A stretch of DNA of 52,841 nt from CALACW01 sp963627915 (GCA_963627915.1 CAVGCY010000062.1:1-52841); one strand, 5' to 3'; shown: positions 17,462-25,876, counted from the stretch's first letter. The notes: generated from the letters alone by a model not told the origin. Translations and numbers: made by a program.

Positions 17462-18475
17462 ATGCTCAGAATAGGCATTATCGGAGCGGGACGAATCGGA
17501 AAGGTTCATCTTGAATCCATTTCGTATCATGTAAAAAACGCGGTCGTAACAGCCGTTGCGGATCCGTTCATGAACGACGAAACCAGGGAGTTTGTTAAGG
17601 GTTTCGGCGTTGAAAAGATTTATGACGATTATCATAAAATTCTTGAAGATAAAGACGTTGACGCCGTTCTTGTATGTTCGTCTACAGACACGCACGCTTG
17701 CGTTTCAATAGAAGCAATCAATGCCGGTAAGCATGTTTTCTGCGAAAAGCCGGTTGATCATTCGATTGCCAAAATCAAAGAGGTTGCGGATGTTCTTGCC
17801 GCTCACCCGGGTATTAAGTTCCAGGTAGGATTTAACCGCAGATTTGACCATAACTTCGCCGCAATCCGCAAGGCATATGACGACGGAAGAATCGGCGACG
17901 CGCATATTCTTAAAATAACCTCAAGAGATCCCGAGCCCCCCAATCCGAAATATATCGCTGTTTCCGGCGGAATCTTCCTTGATATGACCATACATGATTT
18001 TGATATGGCGGCGTTCCTTACAAATTCCGACGCTCAGGAGGTTTATGTCAACTCCGCAGTTCTTGTCGATCCTGAGATAGGCAAGCAGGGCGACGTCGAT
18101 ACCGCGATTATTACAATGAAGATGTCAAACGGCGCACTTGCCGTTATCGATAATTCAAGACGCGCCGCGTACGGTTATGACCAGAGAGCGGAACTGTTCG
18201 GTTCAAAGGGAATGGTTGCAACTTCAAATGATACTCTTTCGTCTGCCGTAGTTTCAGACGCAAACGGCGTAACGGGAGAGAAACCGCTGTTCTTCTTCCT
18301 TGAAAGGTACATGGAGTCATTTTCCGAGGAAATGAGACAGTTTGTTTCGGCGTGCGAAAACGATACGGAAGTTCCGGTAGGAATACACGCGGGTATGCAG
18401 TCGGTCAGAGTAGGTCTTGCGGCGAAAAAATCCGTTGCCGAGCACAGACCCGTGCTTGTATCGGAAATAGAGTAA
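17462..18475 (+). CDS. iolG: inositol 2-dehydrogenase
   Basis: A 337-residue Gfo/Idh/MocA oxidoreductase with GGGAGATAAT before its ATG. The Rossmann glycine loop IIGAGRIGKVH is at the N-terminus and CEKPVDHS near residue 98 carries the conserved catalytic lysine of E-K-P. FLDMTIHDFDMA holds the substrate-side D and H. It oxidises myo-inositol to scyllo-inosose, the entry step. It is the last operon gene and is followed by a terminator. No inositol transporter is encoded with it. Confidence 0.92.
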   Translation: MLRIGIIGAGRIGKVHLESISYHVKNAVVTAVADPFMNDETREFVKGFGVEKIYDDYHKILEDKDVDAVLVCSSTDTHACVSIEAINAGKHVFCEKPVDHSIAKIKEVADVLAAHPGIKFQVGFNRRFDHNFAAIRKAYDDGRIGDAHILKITSRDPEPPNPKYIAVSGGIFLDMTIHDFDMAAFLTNSDAQEVYVNSAVLVDPEIGKQGDVDTAIITMKMSNGALAVIDNSRRAAYGYDQRAELFGSKGMVATSNDTLSSAVVSDANGVTGEKPLFFFLERYMESFSEEMRQFVSACENDTEVPVGIHAGMQSVRVGLAAKKSVAEHRPVLVSEIE

Positions 18476-18514
18476 AACATTAATTTCCTTTTTTTGAATT
18501 ATTAAAATTAAATT

Positions 18515-18556
18515 GCTGTAATTTTTGCATTAATTTGCATTAATTGCAGCTTTTTT
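18515..18556 (+). terminator. iol operon terminator
   Basis: GCTGTAATT (18515-18523) and AATTGCAGC (18542-18550) pair with one G-U wobble, followed by six T. The loop holds a short tandem duplication of TTTGCATTAA. Confidence 0.8.
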
Positions 18557-18644
18557 CATTTCTTTAGCTACGCTTTAGGTTTCCGTTTTATTATATATAC
18601 AAACAAAGGAGAGCAATCTCCCGAAAGCGGAAAGGAGCTTTTTT

Positions 18645-19976
18645 ATGAAAAATACTTTAAAAATGTTAGCTGTCATGACAGCCGTTGTATGTTTGGCTTC
18701 GTGTTCCGGTGTAAATTCGGACAATTCGGTTTCAACGACCGAACCGTCGTCAGCTTCTCAAACGACAGAAGCTCAGACGTCAAAATCATCTTACACGGTT
18801 GATACGACTCCGGGAACGGTTATGGATACAAACGGAAATGTAATATCTTCAGGCTCGGCATCTGTAAGCTTTGATGGAAAAACGCAGACAATAAACGCAG
18901 AATATCTCATAGACGGCGTTGATGTTGAGATTACGTCGGGCGCGTATTCCTCGGATTCCTCCGACAGCGACGAGGTTGTATTTCTTGTTGTAAACGGCGG
19001 AAGTCTTACGATTGCCGGCACTGAAAATAACTATGTCGGCGTCACAAAAACCGGCTCGGGCGCGTCAGACGGGCAGGTCGGCGATGAATACAATTTTTAC
19101 GGAATAAACAGTGCTGTTGTTACTGCGGGCGAGGACAGTACGGCGAATATTAAATATACCTCGATAAGTACGGATGCAAACGGTTCAAATGCTGTTGTTT
19201 CAACCTCCGGCGCAAATGTTGATATTTCAAATTCGGTAATTGCCACAACAGGTGAATCGGGTTCAAGAGGATTACATTCCACATACGGCGGAACAATAAA
19301 CGCCGATTGCGTTGATATTTCAACTCAGGGCAAATCCTGCGCTTCTCTTGCAACAGACAGGGGAGGCGGAACGGTAAACGCTTCCAACATGACACTTGAA
19401 ACAAACGGAGCCGGAAGTCCTCTCGTATATTCAACAGGCGTTATAAACGTATCTTCTTCGACAGGCTGCGCAAACGGCGCGCAGATGGTTGTAGTCGAGG
19501 GCGGTTCGCAGGCGAATGTTACGGATTGCGATTTTGAATGTTCGGGCGACGGTAACAGAACGGGTACTTCTGAAAGCAATTCTTCATCGCATACCGTAGA
19601 TTCCGCAGGAATATTTATTTATCAGAGCTTCTCTGGCGATTCGTCGGAGGGAACGGATTATTTTACCGCTGTAAATTCTACGTTTACAGTTAAAAATGCG
19701 GGTGTTCCGATGTTTTATATTACAAACATTACCGCAGATATTACGCTTAACGGAAATAAATTTGTAAGCACGGACGAGAGTGATTATTTTATAATTGCCG
19801 AAGAGCAGGACGAATGGGGAAATACAGGAAACAACGGCGGTAAAACTTCCGTTACGTTGACAAATCAGGATTTGTCAGATTATACGGCTTTTGTCGGAAC
19901 GTCTTCAAGCAGTCTAAACATAACAGCTTCCGACTCTTCGTCAGCCGATATTTCGGTTACAAACGGAACATGGTAA
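18645..19976 (+). CDS. surface lipoprotein with predicted right-handed beta-helix
   Basis: A 443-residue protein with AAAGGAG 7 nt before the ATG. The signal peptide ends in lipobox L-A-S-C with C20 as the lipidation site, followed by a Ser/Thr-rich spacer to about residue 60. The rest is low in charged residues and rich in Ser, Thr, Asn, Gly and Val, with short strand-turn units such as ITSGAYS, VNGGSLTIAG and TYGGTINADCVDIST, the usual look of a pectate-lyase-like parallel beta-helix. It is membrane-anchored outside the cell. Catalytic residues cannot be identified, so an adhesin or glycan-binding role is as likely as an enzyme. Before the gene, GGAGA-GCAA-TCTCC forms a small leader hairpin that hides a first Shine-Dalgarno copy. 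It is a monocistronic unit between two terminators. Confidence 0.75.
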   Translation: MKNTLKMLAVMTAVVCLASCSGVNSDNSVSTTEPSSASQTTEAQTSKSSYTVDTTPGTVMDTNGNVISSGSASVSFDGKTQTINAEYLIDGVDVEITSGAYSSDSSDSDEVVFLVVNGGSLTIAGTENNYVGVTKTGSGASDGQVGDEYNFYGINSAVVTAGEDSTANIKYTSISTDANGSNAVVSTSGANVDISNSVIATTGESGSRGLHSTYGGTINADCVDISTQGKSCASLATDRGGGTVNASNMTLETNGAGSPLVYSTGVINVSSSTGCANGAQMVVVEGGSQANVTDCDFECSGDGNRTGTSESNSSSHTVDSAGIFIYQSFSGDSSEGTDYFTAVNSTFTVKNAGVPMFYITNITADITLNGNKFVSTDESDYFIIAEEQDEWGNTGNNGGKTSVTLTNQDLSDYTAFVGTSSSSLNITASDSSSADISVTNGTW

Positions 19977-19993
19977 GAATTAAATAAAATACT

Positions 19994-20036
19994 CCGCGCC
20001 GTGCATTGCATATCGTACAATGCACGGCGCGGTTTT
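19994..20036 (+). terminator. strong terminator after the lipoprotein gene
   Basis: A perfect 15-bp stem, CCGCGCCGTGCATTG (19994-20008) with CAATGCACGGCGCGG (20018-20032), encloses a 9-nt loop and is followed by TTTTGGTTT. Confidence 0.9.
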
Positions 20037-20054
20037 GGTTTCGGCATTTTTTTC

Positions 20055-20107
20055 TTGACAAAGTCGCTCTAATGTGTTAGACTAAAAACAACTCTAACGC
20101 ATTAGAG
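20055..20107 (+). promoter_or_regulatory. blaI-blaR1-type promoter with two operator dyads
   Basis: TTGACA (20055-20060) and TAGACT (20078-20083) have 17-nt spacing. One dyad, TCTAA-N4-TTAGA (20068-20081), fills the spacer and overlaps the -10. A second, CTCTAA-N4-TTAGAG (20092-20107), sits 25 bp downstream centre to centre and merges with the AGAGGAGG ribosome-binding site of the repressor gene. This is the expected layout for BlaI/MecI autoregulation, with a core differing from the TACA/TGTA dyads of staphylococcal operators. Confidence 0.8.
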
Positions 20108-20120
20108 GAGGTTTTTTATA

Positions 20121-20489
20121 ATGGAAACGCCCAAAATTTTTGAAAGCGAATACAGATTTTGTCTTATTTTATGGGAGCACGAGCCGATAAAAAGCAGCGA
20201 GCTTGTCCATCTTTGCTCGGAAAAACTCGGATGGAAGCCGACTACCACGTACACCGTGATAAAACGGCTGTCACAGCGCGGGGTCGTGAAAAATGAAAAC
20301 AGCATTGTTACGTCGCTTATCAGCAAGGATGAAGCCCAGGCTGCCGAAATAGACGAAATGGTTGAGCGAACGTTTGAGGGATCCCTGCCCGCGTTTATCG
20401 CGTCGTTTACAAAGCACAGCAGACTGTCGGACGATGAAGTTGACGAAATACAAGAGATGATAGACAGATACAGGAGGGGAGAAAAGTGA
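20121..20489 (+). CDS. BlaI/MecI-family transcriptional repressor
   Basis: A 122-residue winged helix-turn-helix protein. Recognition-helix region TTTYTVIKRLSQRGVV and the following wing match BlaI/MecI. The C-terminal helix (DDEVDEIQEMIDRYRR) is the dimerisation part cleaved on induction in the staphylococcal systems. Its last 4 nt (GTGA) overlap the start of the membrane peptidase gene. Two dyads upstream indicate autoregulation. No beta-lactamase or penicillin-binding protein gene is near, so the target regulon lies elsewhere, as is common for this family in Clostridia. Confidence 0.9.
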   Translation: METPKIFESEYRFCLILWEHEPIKSSELVHLCSEKLGWKPTTTYTVIKRLSQRGVVKNENSIVTSLISKDEAQAAEIDEMVERTFEGSLPAFIASFTKHSRLSDDEVDEIQEMIDRYRRGEK

Positions 20490-21919
20490 CTTCCGAAATT
20501 TTTCTTTATGTTCTCAATATGAGCCTGAGCTCGGTGTGGCTTATACTTGCCGTTATGTTCATAAGACTTGTTTTTAAGAAAATGCCTAAAAAATTCAGAA
20601 TCGTGTTATGGGGAATAGCTGCCGTCAGACTTGTATGTCCGTTTCTGCCGGGCAGTCCCGTAAGTCTTGTGCCGAGTTCACAGGTGATATCTTCGGGAGA
20701 TTCTGCCGGCGGTTCTGTCATAATTAATTCGGGGATATCTCCGGTCGATATCGCGGCGGCTAAAATTACGGACTCCTCCGTTTTATCATCCGTAAACACC
20801 GGTGCGGTTACAGATATACTTGCGTATATTTGGCTTGCGGGCGCGGTCGGAATTATGATTTACGCCGTCATAAGTTATTTCATGCTTAAAAGAAAAGTCG
20901 GCACCGCCGTTTTATTTAATGAAAATGTATATGAGTGTGAGAATATTTCTTCTCCGTTCGTTTTCGGTCTTATCAAGCCTAAGATATACCTGCCGTTTAA
21001 TATTTCTCCCGCCGACAGGGGAAGCGTTATACTGCACGAGAACGCTCATATCAGACGGCACGACCATATAACAAAAACGGTCGGATTTATTATTACGGCT
21101 GTACACTGGTTTAATCCGTTTGTCATACTAAGTTTTGTACTGCTTTGCCGTGACATTGAGCTTGCATGCGACGAAAGCATTATTATAAATATGGATAAAG
21201 AGCAGAGGGCTGATTATATGCAGGCTTTGTTCAATCTCTCTGTCGGGAAAAACAGAATTTCGATTTGCCCGCTGTCGTTCGGCGAGGTGACGGTTAAGGA
21301 GCGTATTAAATCCGTCATGAGCGGTAAAAAGCCCGCAAAATCATTACTTGCAGTGTGTATTGTACTGTGCCTGATTACTTGCGCGTGTTTTCTTACGGAC
21401 AGATATACGCATGACAATATGCCCGGTAAACTTAAAACAGCGGTTGACTTCGCCGTTCTTTCCGATAACGACGGGAAATATTTAGAGGGTGAGTTTAAGA
21501 CTGTTTCGAGCAAAATTCTAAGGGTAAAAAAAGGAATCGGCGAAACGAAGATTTATGCACTGTGTCTTTATGACGAATGGAGCGAGGAAAACGGATTGCT
21601 TTACTCCGTATCGGGTTCGTTTACTCCTGTTGCAATGACGTTTAAAAATCCGTCGTCGGCAAACGCCCCGTATGTCTTAAAATCATACGAAACCCCGGAT
21701 GACGGTTCACTGTATTCTGAAAGCGTAAAAAGAATATTCCCCGTTTCGATTTGGGCTCAGGTTTTATATATGTCAGACTCCGCAAGCTCGGCTTTGCACG
21801 AAAACAGCCGTAAAAATGCGCTGGAGTATTTCGGATTAGATGAAAATACGCCCGAACACAATTTTCCGTTTGATTATAACGTGCCGGAAACGACAATCGC
21901 GGTAAAGACGGATAATTAA
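20486..21919 (+). CDS. BlaR1/MecR1-like M56 membrane metallopeptidase
   Basis: A 477-residue protein starting at GTG with AGGAGGGG upstream and overlapping the repressor gene. The N-terminal part has several hydrophobic segments (about 8-30, 38-55, 108-133, 198-220). It contains the zinc motif H-E-N-A-H at 184-188 and a downstream ELACDES glutamate, as in M56 peptidases. A final membrane segment is near 305-325. The C-terminal approximately 150 residues should be outside the cell but do not show penicillin-binding sensor motifs (no S-x-x-K or K-T-G), so the signal sensed is probably not a beta-lactam. The expected job is to inactivate the adjacent repressor by proteolysis. Confidence 0.85.
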   Translation: MTSEIFLYVLNMSLSSVWLILAVMFIRLVFKKMPKKFRIVLWGIAAVRLVCPFLPGSPVSLVPSSQVISSGDSAGGSVIINSGISPVDIAAAKITDSSVLSSVNTGAVTDILAYIWLAGAVGIMIYAVISYFMLKRKVGTAVLFNENVYECENISSPFVFGLIKPKIYLPFNISPADRGSVILHENAHIRRHDHITKTVGFIITAVHWFNPFVILSFVLLCRDIELACDESIIINMDKEQRADYMQALFNLSVGKNRISICPLSFGEVTVKERIKSVMSGKKPAKSLLAVCIVLCLITCACFLTDRYTHDNMPGKLKTAVDFAVLSDNDGKYLEGEFKTVSSKILRVKKGIGETKIYALCLYDEWSEENGLLYSVSGSFTPVAMTFKNPSSANAPYVLKSYETPDDGSLYSESVKRIFPVSIWAQVLYMSDSASSALHENSRKNALEYFGLDENTPEHNFPFDYNVPETTIAVKTDN

Positions 21920-21926
21920 AATAACA

Positions 21927-21973
21927 ACGCGCTTTTTTTGCAGGTGAATTTTGCAAAGAAGCGCGTATTTTTT
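21927..21973. terminator. bidirectional terminator between blaR1-like and ylmC genes
   Basis: ACGCGCTT (21927-21934) pairs with AAGCGCGT (21959-21966); T-runs follow on both strands. The genes converge here. Confidence 0.8.
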
Positions 21974-22260
21974 TATTTAAACATCGCGTCGAGCGGAGTT
22001 CTGTTTTTCTTGCACGGAGGGTGGAAATCGGCGCACTTTACGAGTATAGTATCGTTTCCGATAACTTCGATGCAATTCCATTCTATACAAAGGTCGTCGC
22101 TTTTTCCCATGCCGAAAAATCCGTTTTTTCCCGAGATTATCAGTGCAATAATTTTACCGGTCGTACAGTCAATCTTCACATCGTCGACGCAGCCGATTTT
22201 TATGCCGTCGCATGTGTTTATAACATCCTTTTGACAAAGCTCGCTGATTGAACATTGCAT
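21973..22260 (-). CDS. YlmC/YmxH-family PRC-barrel sporulation protein
   Basis: A 95-residue protein from the ATG at 22260 with a GGTGAT site; the ATG at 22305 in the same frame would add 15 untypical residues. SISELCQKDVINTCDG and KIGCVDDVKID match the small PRC-barrel YlmC/YmxH family, whose genes follow sigG or sigE in many Clostridia. It lies 45 nt after the sigG stop on the same strand, so probably cotranscribed in the forespore. The molecular function of the family is not established. Confidence 0.82.
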   Translation of the reverse strand: MQCSISELCQKDVINTCDGIKIGCVDDVKIDCTTGKIIALIISGKNGFFGMGKSDDLCIEWNCIEVIGNDTILVKCADFHPPCKKNRTPLDAMFK

Positions 22261-22305
22261 TGTATCACCGCCTACAAAATAATATTTATTCAAAAAAATG
22301 TTCAA

Positions 22306-23076
22306 TTATCCCGGATTTTTAATTCTGTTGATAACTGATTTTTCAAGCCGTGAAACCTGCGCCTGAGAGATTCCTATTTCGCTTGCAACCTCCATTTGTG
22401 TCATGCCCCTCATAAATCGCATGTGCATTATCTTTTTTTCTCTGTCGTTTAGATTTTGAAGTGATTCTCGCAGTACGATTTCATCAATCCAGTCTAAATC
22501 CGTCGTTGTATCCCCGACTTGATCCATCACGTATACTGCGTCGCCGTTGTCTGAATAAATGGGTTCAAAAAGCGATACGGGATCCACGATTGCCTCGAGG
22601 GCGATTACGACGTTTTCTCTCGGCAAATTGAGTTCTTTGGCTATTTCGTCAACGGTAGCCTCCCGATGATATTTATTTTGTATTTTCTCCTTTACCTGCA
22701 TGGCGTGATAAGCTGTATCACGCATTGAACGGCTTACCCTGACGGCGTTGTTATCTCTTAAATACCGCCGAATTTCACCGATTATCATAGGACATGAATA
22801 AGTGGAAAACCGAACGTCCAGCGTCGTGTCAAAATTTTTTATCGCTTTTATAAGTCCGATAACGCCGACCTGAAAAAGATCCTCGGGATTTTCGCCCCGG
22901 TTTGAAAAACGCTGTACTACGCTTAAAACGAGCTTTAAATTTCCCTTTACAAGGTCATCGCAGGCTTTTTTATCGCCGGATTGTGCCTTTTTCAGCAACT
23001 CCATTTTTTCTTTTTCGCTCATTACCTTTAATTTTGATGTGTCCAATCCGCATATTTCGACTTTGTTATACTGCAT
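22306..23076 (-). CDS. sigG: RNA polymerase sporulation sigma factor G
   Basis: A 256-residue protein from ATG 23076, whose start MQYNKVEICGLDTSKLKV aligns with the known SigG N-terminus; the frame remains open upstream to 23238 but that part is not SigG-like. Sigma-70 regions are clear: region 2 with DLFQVGVIGLIKAIKNFD, RFSTYSCPMIIGEIRRYLRDN, region 3, and region 4 with the helix-turn-helix TQMEVASEIGISQAQVSRLEKS. SigG directs late forespore genes after engulfment, so the organism is an endospore former. The next gene is ylmC. No convincing SigF/SigG promoter could be assigned by eye. Confidence 0.96.
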   Translation of the reverse strand: MQYNKVEICGLDTSKLKVMSEKEKMELLKKAQSGDKKACDDLVKGNLKLVLSVVQRFSNRGENPEDLFQVGVIGLIKAIKNFDTTLDVRFSTYSCPMIIGEIRRYLRDNNAVRVSRSMRDTAYHAMQVKEKIQNKYHREATVDEIAKELNLPRENVVIALEAIVDPVSLFEPIYSDNGDAVYVMDQVGDTTTDLDWIDEIVLRESLQNLNDREKKIMHMRFMRGMTQMEVASEIGISQAQVSRLEKSVINRIKNPG

Positions 23077-23236
23077 TTTCAAGCCCCCGAAAAGATATGT
23101 AACGGGCTTAGATGTAGTATTAACCGAAACAGGGAGAATTAATCCGTCAAAAGTTAACAATGTAATGATTTTCAATGTTACAAAATAATTACAATTAGTT
23201 TTAATATCTTTTTTTCTTGAAAAAATTAATTCATAC

Positions 23237-23270
23237 AAAAAAATGCGGAAACGTTCAGCCCCGCATTTTT
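23237..23270 (-). terminator. spoVT terminator
   Basis: On the minus strand AAAAATGCGG and CCGCATTTTT pair around a 12-nt loop and run into a T-tract (A-run at 23237-23243 on the plus strand). It separates spoVT from sigG. Confidence 0.85.
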
Positions 23271-23275
23271 AAATA

Positions 23276-23815
23276 TTATTCTTCCGTTTGTTTTCCAAGA
23301 AAAGACGACGCAACTTGAGCTAATTTGATTTCCGACTGGGAGGGGAGTGTTCCGTTTTCTCCGAAAAGAAGAACGACTGCGCCAGAAACATCTCCGCTTC
23401 CGACTATCGGATATGCGACGGCGGCGTTTCTGTCAAGTCCTTCGACGGGGGACAGCGCATATTTATCGACGCCTGCGATAAAACTTCCTCTGTTCTCCAT
23501 AATGGTTTCGAGCGCCTGCGAAATACGTTTGTCGATTGTATCTTTTTTAGAAAGTCCCGACGCGGAAATAACATGGTCGCGGTCTGTAACAATTACGGGC
23601 ATATTGGTGGCTCTGTAAAGTACGTCGGCATACTGTGAAGTAAATTCCGACAATTCTCCCATCGGCGAATATTTTTTAAATATAACTTCTCCGTCCGCGT
23701 CGGTGTAGATTTCCAACGGGTCGCCCTCTCGTATACGCATTGTTCGGCGGATTTCCTTAGGGATAACAACTCGTCCGAGGTCGTCAATCCGCCTTACGAT
23801 TCCTGTTGCTTTCAT
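23276..23815 (-). CDS. spoVT: stage V sporulation protein T
   Basis: A 179-residue protein with AAGGAG before the ATG. Residues 1-50 are the AbrB swapped-hairpin DNA-binding domain (ATGIVRRIDDLGRVVIPKEIRR). Residues about 55-175 are the GAF-like domain of SpoVT (VIVTDRDHVISASG, AVAYPIV, GAVVLLF). SpoVT is a forespore regulator that adjusts SigG-dependent genes. Full length and unbroken. Its neighbour downstream on the same strand is sigG, separated by a terminator. Confidence 0.96.
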   Translation of the reverse strand: MKATGIVRRIDDLGRVVIPKEIRRTMRIREGDPLEIYTDADGEVIFKKYSPMGELSEFTSQYADVLYRATNMPVIVTDRDHVISASGLSKKDTIDKRISQALETIMENRGSFIAGVDKYALSPVEGLDRNAAVAYPIVGSGDVSGAVVLLFGENGTLPSQSEIKLAQVASSFLGKQTEE

Positions 23816-23916
23816 ATATAAAAACTCCTTTTTTGCATTTTTGTGTGCGTTAGTATTATTTACGGAGTGCTATATATTATTCAAAAATATTATTCGCGAA
23901 GGCAAATGATGTATAA

Positions 23917-24425
23917 TTATTCATTTCGATTTTGAAAAGAACAGATAATGCCCTTATGGACGGACAGTGTTTTGTCAATATTCCATTCCTCAGTTTCAAT
24001 GCTTCTGTTACCGACAAATTTTTTTTGAAACCGAAATATGATCGATACATTCCGGCTGATTTTCGGTCAGAATACGAATATCGGTTTCATCAAATGCTTC
24101 AAGAAACATTCATCCGGCATCTTTTGTAACATATTAATTATCGAAAAAACAGCAGTTAAAGTCTCCGCAGATACAAAACCCGTCGGCAAGCGTCGACATC
24201 CTTTTAATATCCGCAATCTGTTTTCAGTCGGTCGATATAAGGAACCGTAAACCGGAATTAAAAGAGGCGTTTCAAAACAATACCGATATGCAGGACGCAA
24301 AAGTCTGTCTGTCTCAGTCAAAACAAGGATGTCGGATGATATGGCGGCGTATTCGTAAAAAAGACGTTCAATTTGTTTTTTATGCTGAGCCTTTCAACAT
24401 TCCATGTTGCTGTTTTTATGCTTAT
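23917..24425 (-). pseudogene. decayed endonuclease/exonuclease/phosphatase-family gene
   Basis: No single frame is open, but fragments of one protein family appear in order on the minus strand. IKTATWNVERL comes just after an AGGAGAA site, where the start codon reads ATA (24425-24423). Then come DILVLTETD with the catalytic glutamate position, CICGDFN with the family's G-D-F-N motif, QPECIDHISVSKK, and IDKTLSVHKGI, where the usual S-D-H reads S-V-H. Stops and frame changes separate them, one at an A-run near 23995-24010. The total span of about 510 nt is shorter than intact relatives, so internal deletions are also likely. This explains the otherwise empty 23816-24491 stretch. Confidence 0.75.
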
Positions 24426-24491
24426 GTTCTCCTGAATGTTAATTTCGATTTTAAAACAGCGATTTATATTTTAAATCCATAGCTTTTATAT

Positions 24492-25823
24492 TTATTTCTT
24501 CTTAAACAGCGATTTTAAGCCTTTTTTATGCTCTCTTTCCTTGTTTATGTTCGGATTCGATTCGGAAACAAATTCACCGTTTTCAAAATAACCCTCGATT
24601 CTTCTGCCGTTCGGATATGATAATTCGCCGTAGCCGTTTATTTCGCCGTCTGAGAATCTTCCTTCAAAGCGTGTGCCGTCGGGTTTTACGAAAACGCCTG
24701 TTCCGTCTCTTTTTCCGTTTTTAAATTCACCGCAGTAGCATGCGCCGTCGAGCCTTGAAAAAACGCCCGAGCCGTGAAATTCACCGTTTGAAAATTCGCC
24801 TTCGTATTCGTCGCCGTCTGAATTTATGAATTTTCCCGTGCCGTTTCTTTCTCCGTATGCAAACTGTCCTGAGTAAAAGCTTCCGTCCGCAAACGTATAC
24901 GTTCCGAATCCGTGTCTGAATCCGTCTTTAAATTCACCTTCGTAAATATCTCCGTCAACAGATGTGCTGACGCCTTTTCCGTTTCTTTTTCCGTTCTTAA
25001 AACCGCCTTTATAGCTTGACAAGTCTGAATATATATATTCTCCGAATCCGTCAAATTCGTTATCTTTAAAATCGCCTTTATACTTGTTTCCGCTTTTTGA
25101 TGTCCATTCGCCTTTTCCGTCGTATTTTCCGGATTTGAAGCCGCCTTTATATACCGAAGAATCGGAATAGTAATATTCGCCCTCTCCATCCGGGACTCCG
25201 TTCTTTATGTCTCCTTTATACATTCCGTCCGGAAATCTTATATATCCCGCTTCCTCTTGATTAATTTTATTGTTATTATTATCGCCGTCTGTTTTTTTTG
25301 TATATGTTTTTGGAATATCCGTTTTTTTATCCGTTTTTTCGGTTTTGATTTCCGGTTTTAAAATTTCCTCATGCTCGTTACCTTTTGCTTCTGAGTTGAT
25401 ATCGGTATCTGTTTCGATATCGGGTTTTGCTTTTGCAATGCTTTTTAGTGAAAAAAACTTTTTGTAGAAAAGTTCGCGATCCGAATAAGCATATAAATTA
25501 AGAGCCGTCCTGCACTGAGCAAGCGCGGTCATTTTAAAAGGAACGGATACTTTCTCGGCGTATACCGGAACAATAGGAATATACATATTTTTTGCTGTGC
25601 CGAGTTCATCTCCGAGGACTTGAGAATTAATATTATCTTTTGAAATAACAGCAATCAGGCAGCCGGATTCTTCGCACGCACCGCCTGTTATATCGCTTTT
25701 GCAATCTCTGCCCTTCACATTATAACCGCGTTGTTTCAGCTGCGAAATAAGCTCGCTGACAAAGTCGGAATGCCTTGATGGATATACAATGTATACATAT
25801 TTTTTGCTTTCAGAGCCTGTCAT
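24492..25823 (-). CDS. TIR-domain protein with ten MORN repeats
   Basis: A 443-residue protein with GGAGG 7 nt before the ATG. Residues 8-125 read as a bacterial TIR domain: YVYIVYPSRHSDFVSEL (strand A and helix), CLIAVISKDNINSQVLGDEL with E73 at the position of the catalytic glutamate of TIR NADases, then IPIVPVYAE. Residues 130-192 are a charged, Lys/Thr/Asn-rich linker. Ten MORN units follow with an exact 23-residue period (aromatic positions 202, 225, 248, 271, 294, 317, 340, 363, 386; last unit at 409), each of type Y-x-G-x-F-x-x-G-x-x-x-G-x-G. The tail is strongly basic (KKGLKSLFKKK). There is no signal peptide or membrane segment. MORN repeats often contact lipids or partner proteins; bacterial TIR domains often degrade NAD+ or make signalling nucleotides. 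It stands alone between gene remnants. A role in defence is inference. Confidence 0.8.
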   Translation of the reverse strand: MTGSESKKYVYIVYPSRHSDFVSELISQLKQRGYNVKGRDCKSDITGGACEESGCLIAVISKDNINSQVLGDELGTAKNMYIPIVPVYAEKVSVPFKMTALAQCRTALNLYAYSDRELFYKKFFSLKSIAKAKPDIETDTDINSEAKGNEHEEILKPEIKTEKTDKKTDIPKTYTKKTDGDNNNNKINQEEAGYIRFPDGMYKGDIKNGVPDGEGEYYYSDSSVYKGGFKSGKYDGKGEWTSKSGNKYKGDFKDNEFDGFGEYIYSDLSSYKGGFKNGKRNGKGVSTSVDGDIYEGEFKDGFRHGFGTYTFADGSFYSGQFAYGERNGTGKFINSDGDEYEGEFSNGEFHGSGVFSRLDGACYCGEFKNGKRDGTGVFVKPDGTRFEGRFSDGEINGYGELSYPNGRRIEGYFENGEFVSESNPNINKEREHKKGLKSLFKKK

Positions 25824-25876
25824 AAAAAAACCTCCGTTTTCTCAATGATAACATATACGGCTGAAAAGTGCAATTG

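Noticed and set aside
19150..19579. Minus-strand frames opposite the lipoprotein gene
   Set aside because: Long antisense frames arise from the low-complexity Ser/Thr/Gly coding sequence; no start signals.
22261..22305. Longer YlmC start at 22305
   Set aside because: Family members start close to the M-x-x-S-I-S-E-L segment, and GGTGAT precedes the ATG at 22260.
23077..23238. 54-residue N-terminal extension of SigG
   Set aside because: The SigG N-terminus is clearly recognisable from the ATG at 23076; the upstream part is promoter-type DNA.
23932..24129. 65-codon plus-strand gene
   Set aside because: It lies antisense to the exonuclease-family pseudogene and is not protein-like.
24530..25250. 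Tandem DNA repeat or CRISPR array
   Set aside because: The 69-bp periodicity is due to the 23-residue MORN repeats of a coding gene; the units are not identical and have no spacers.
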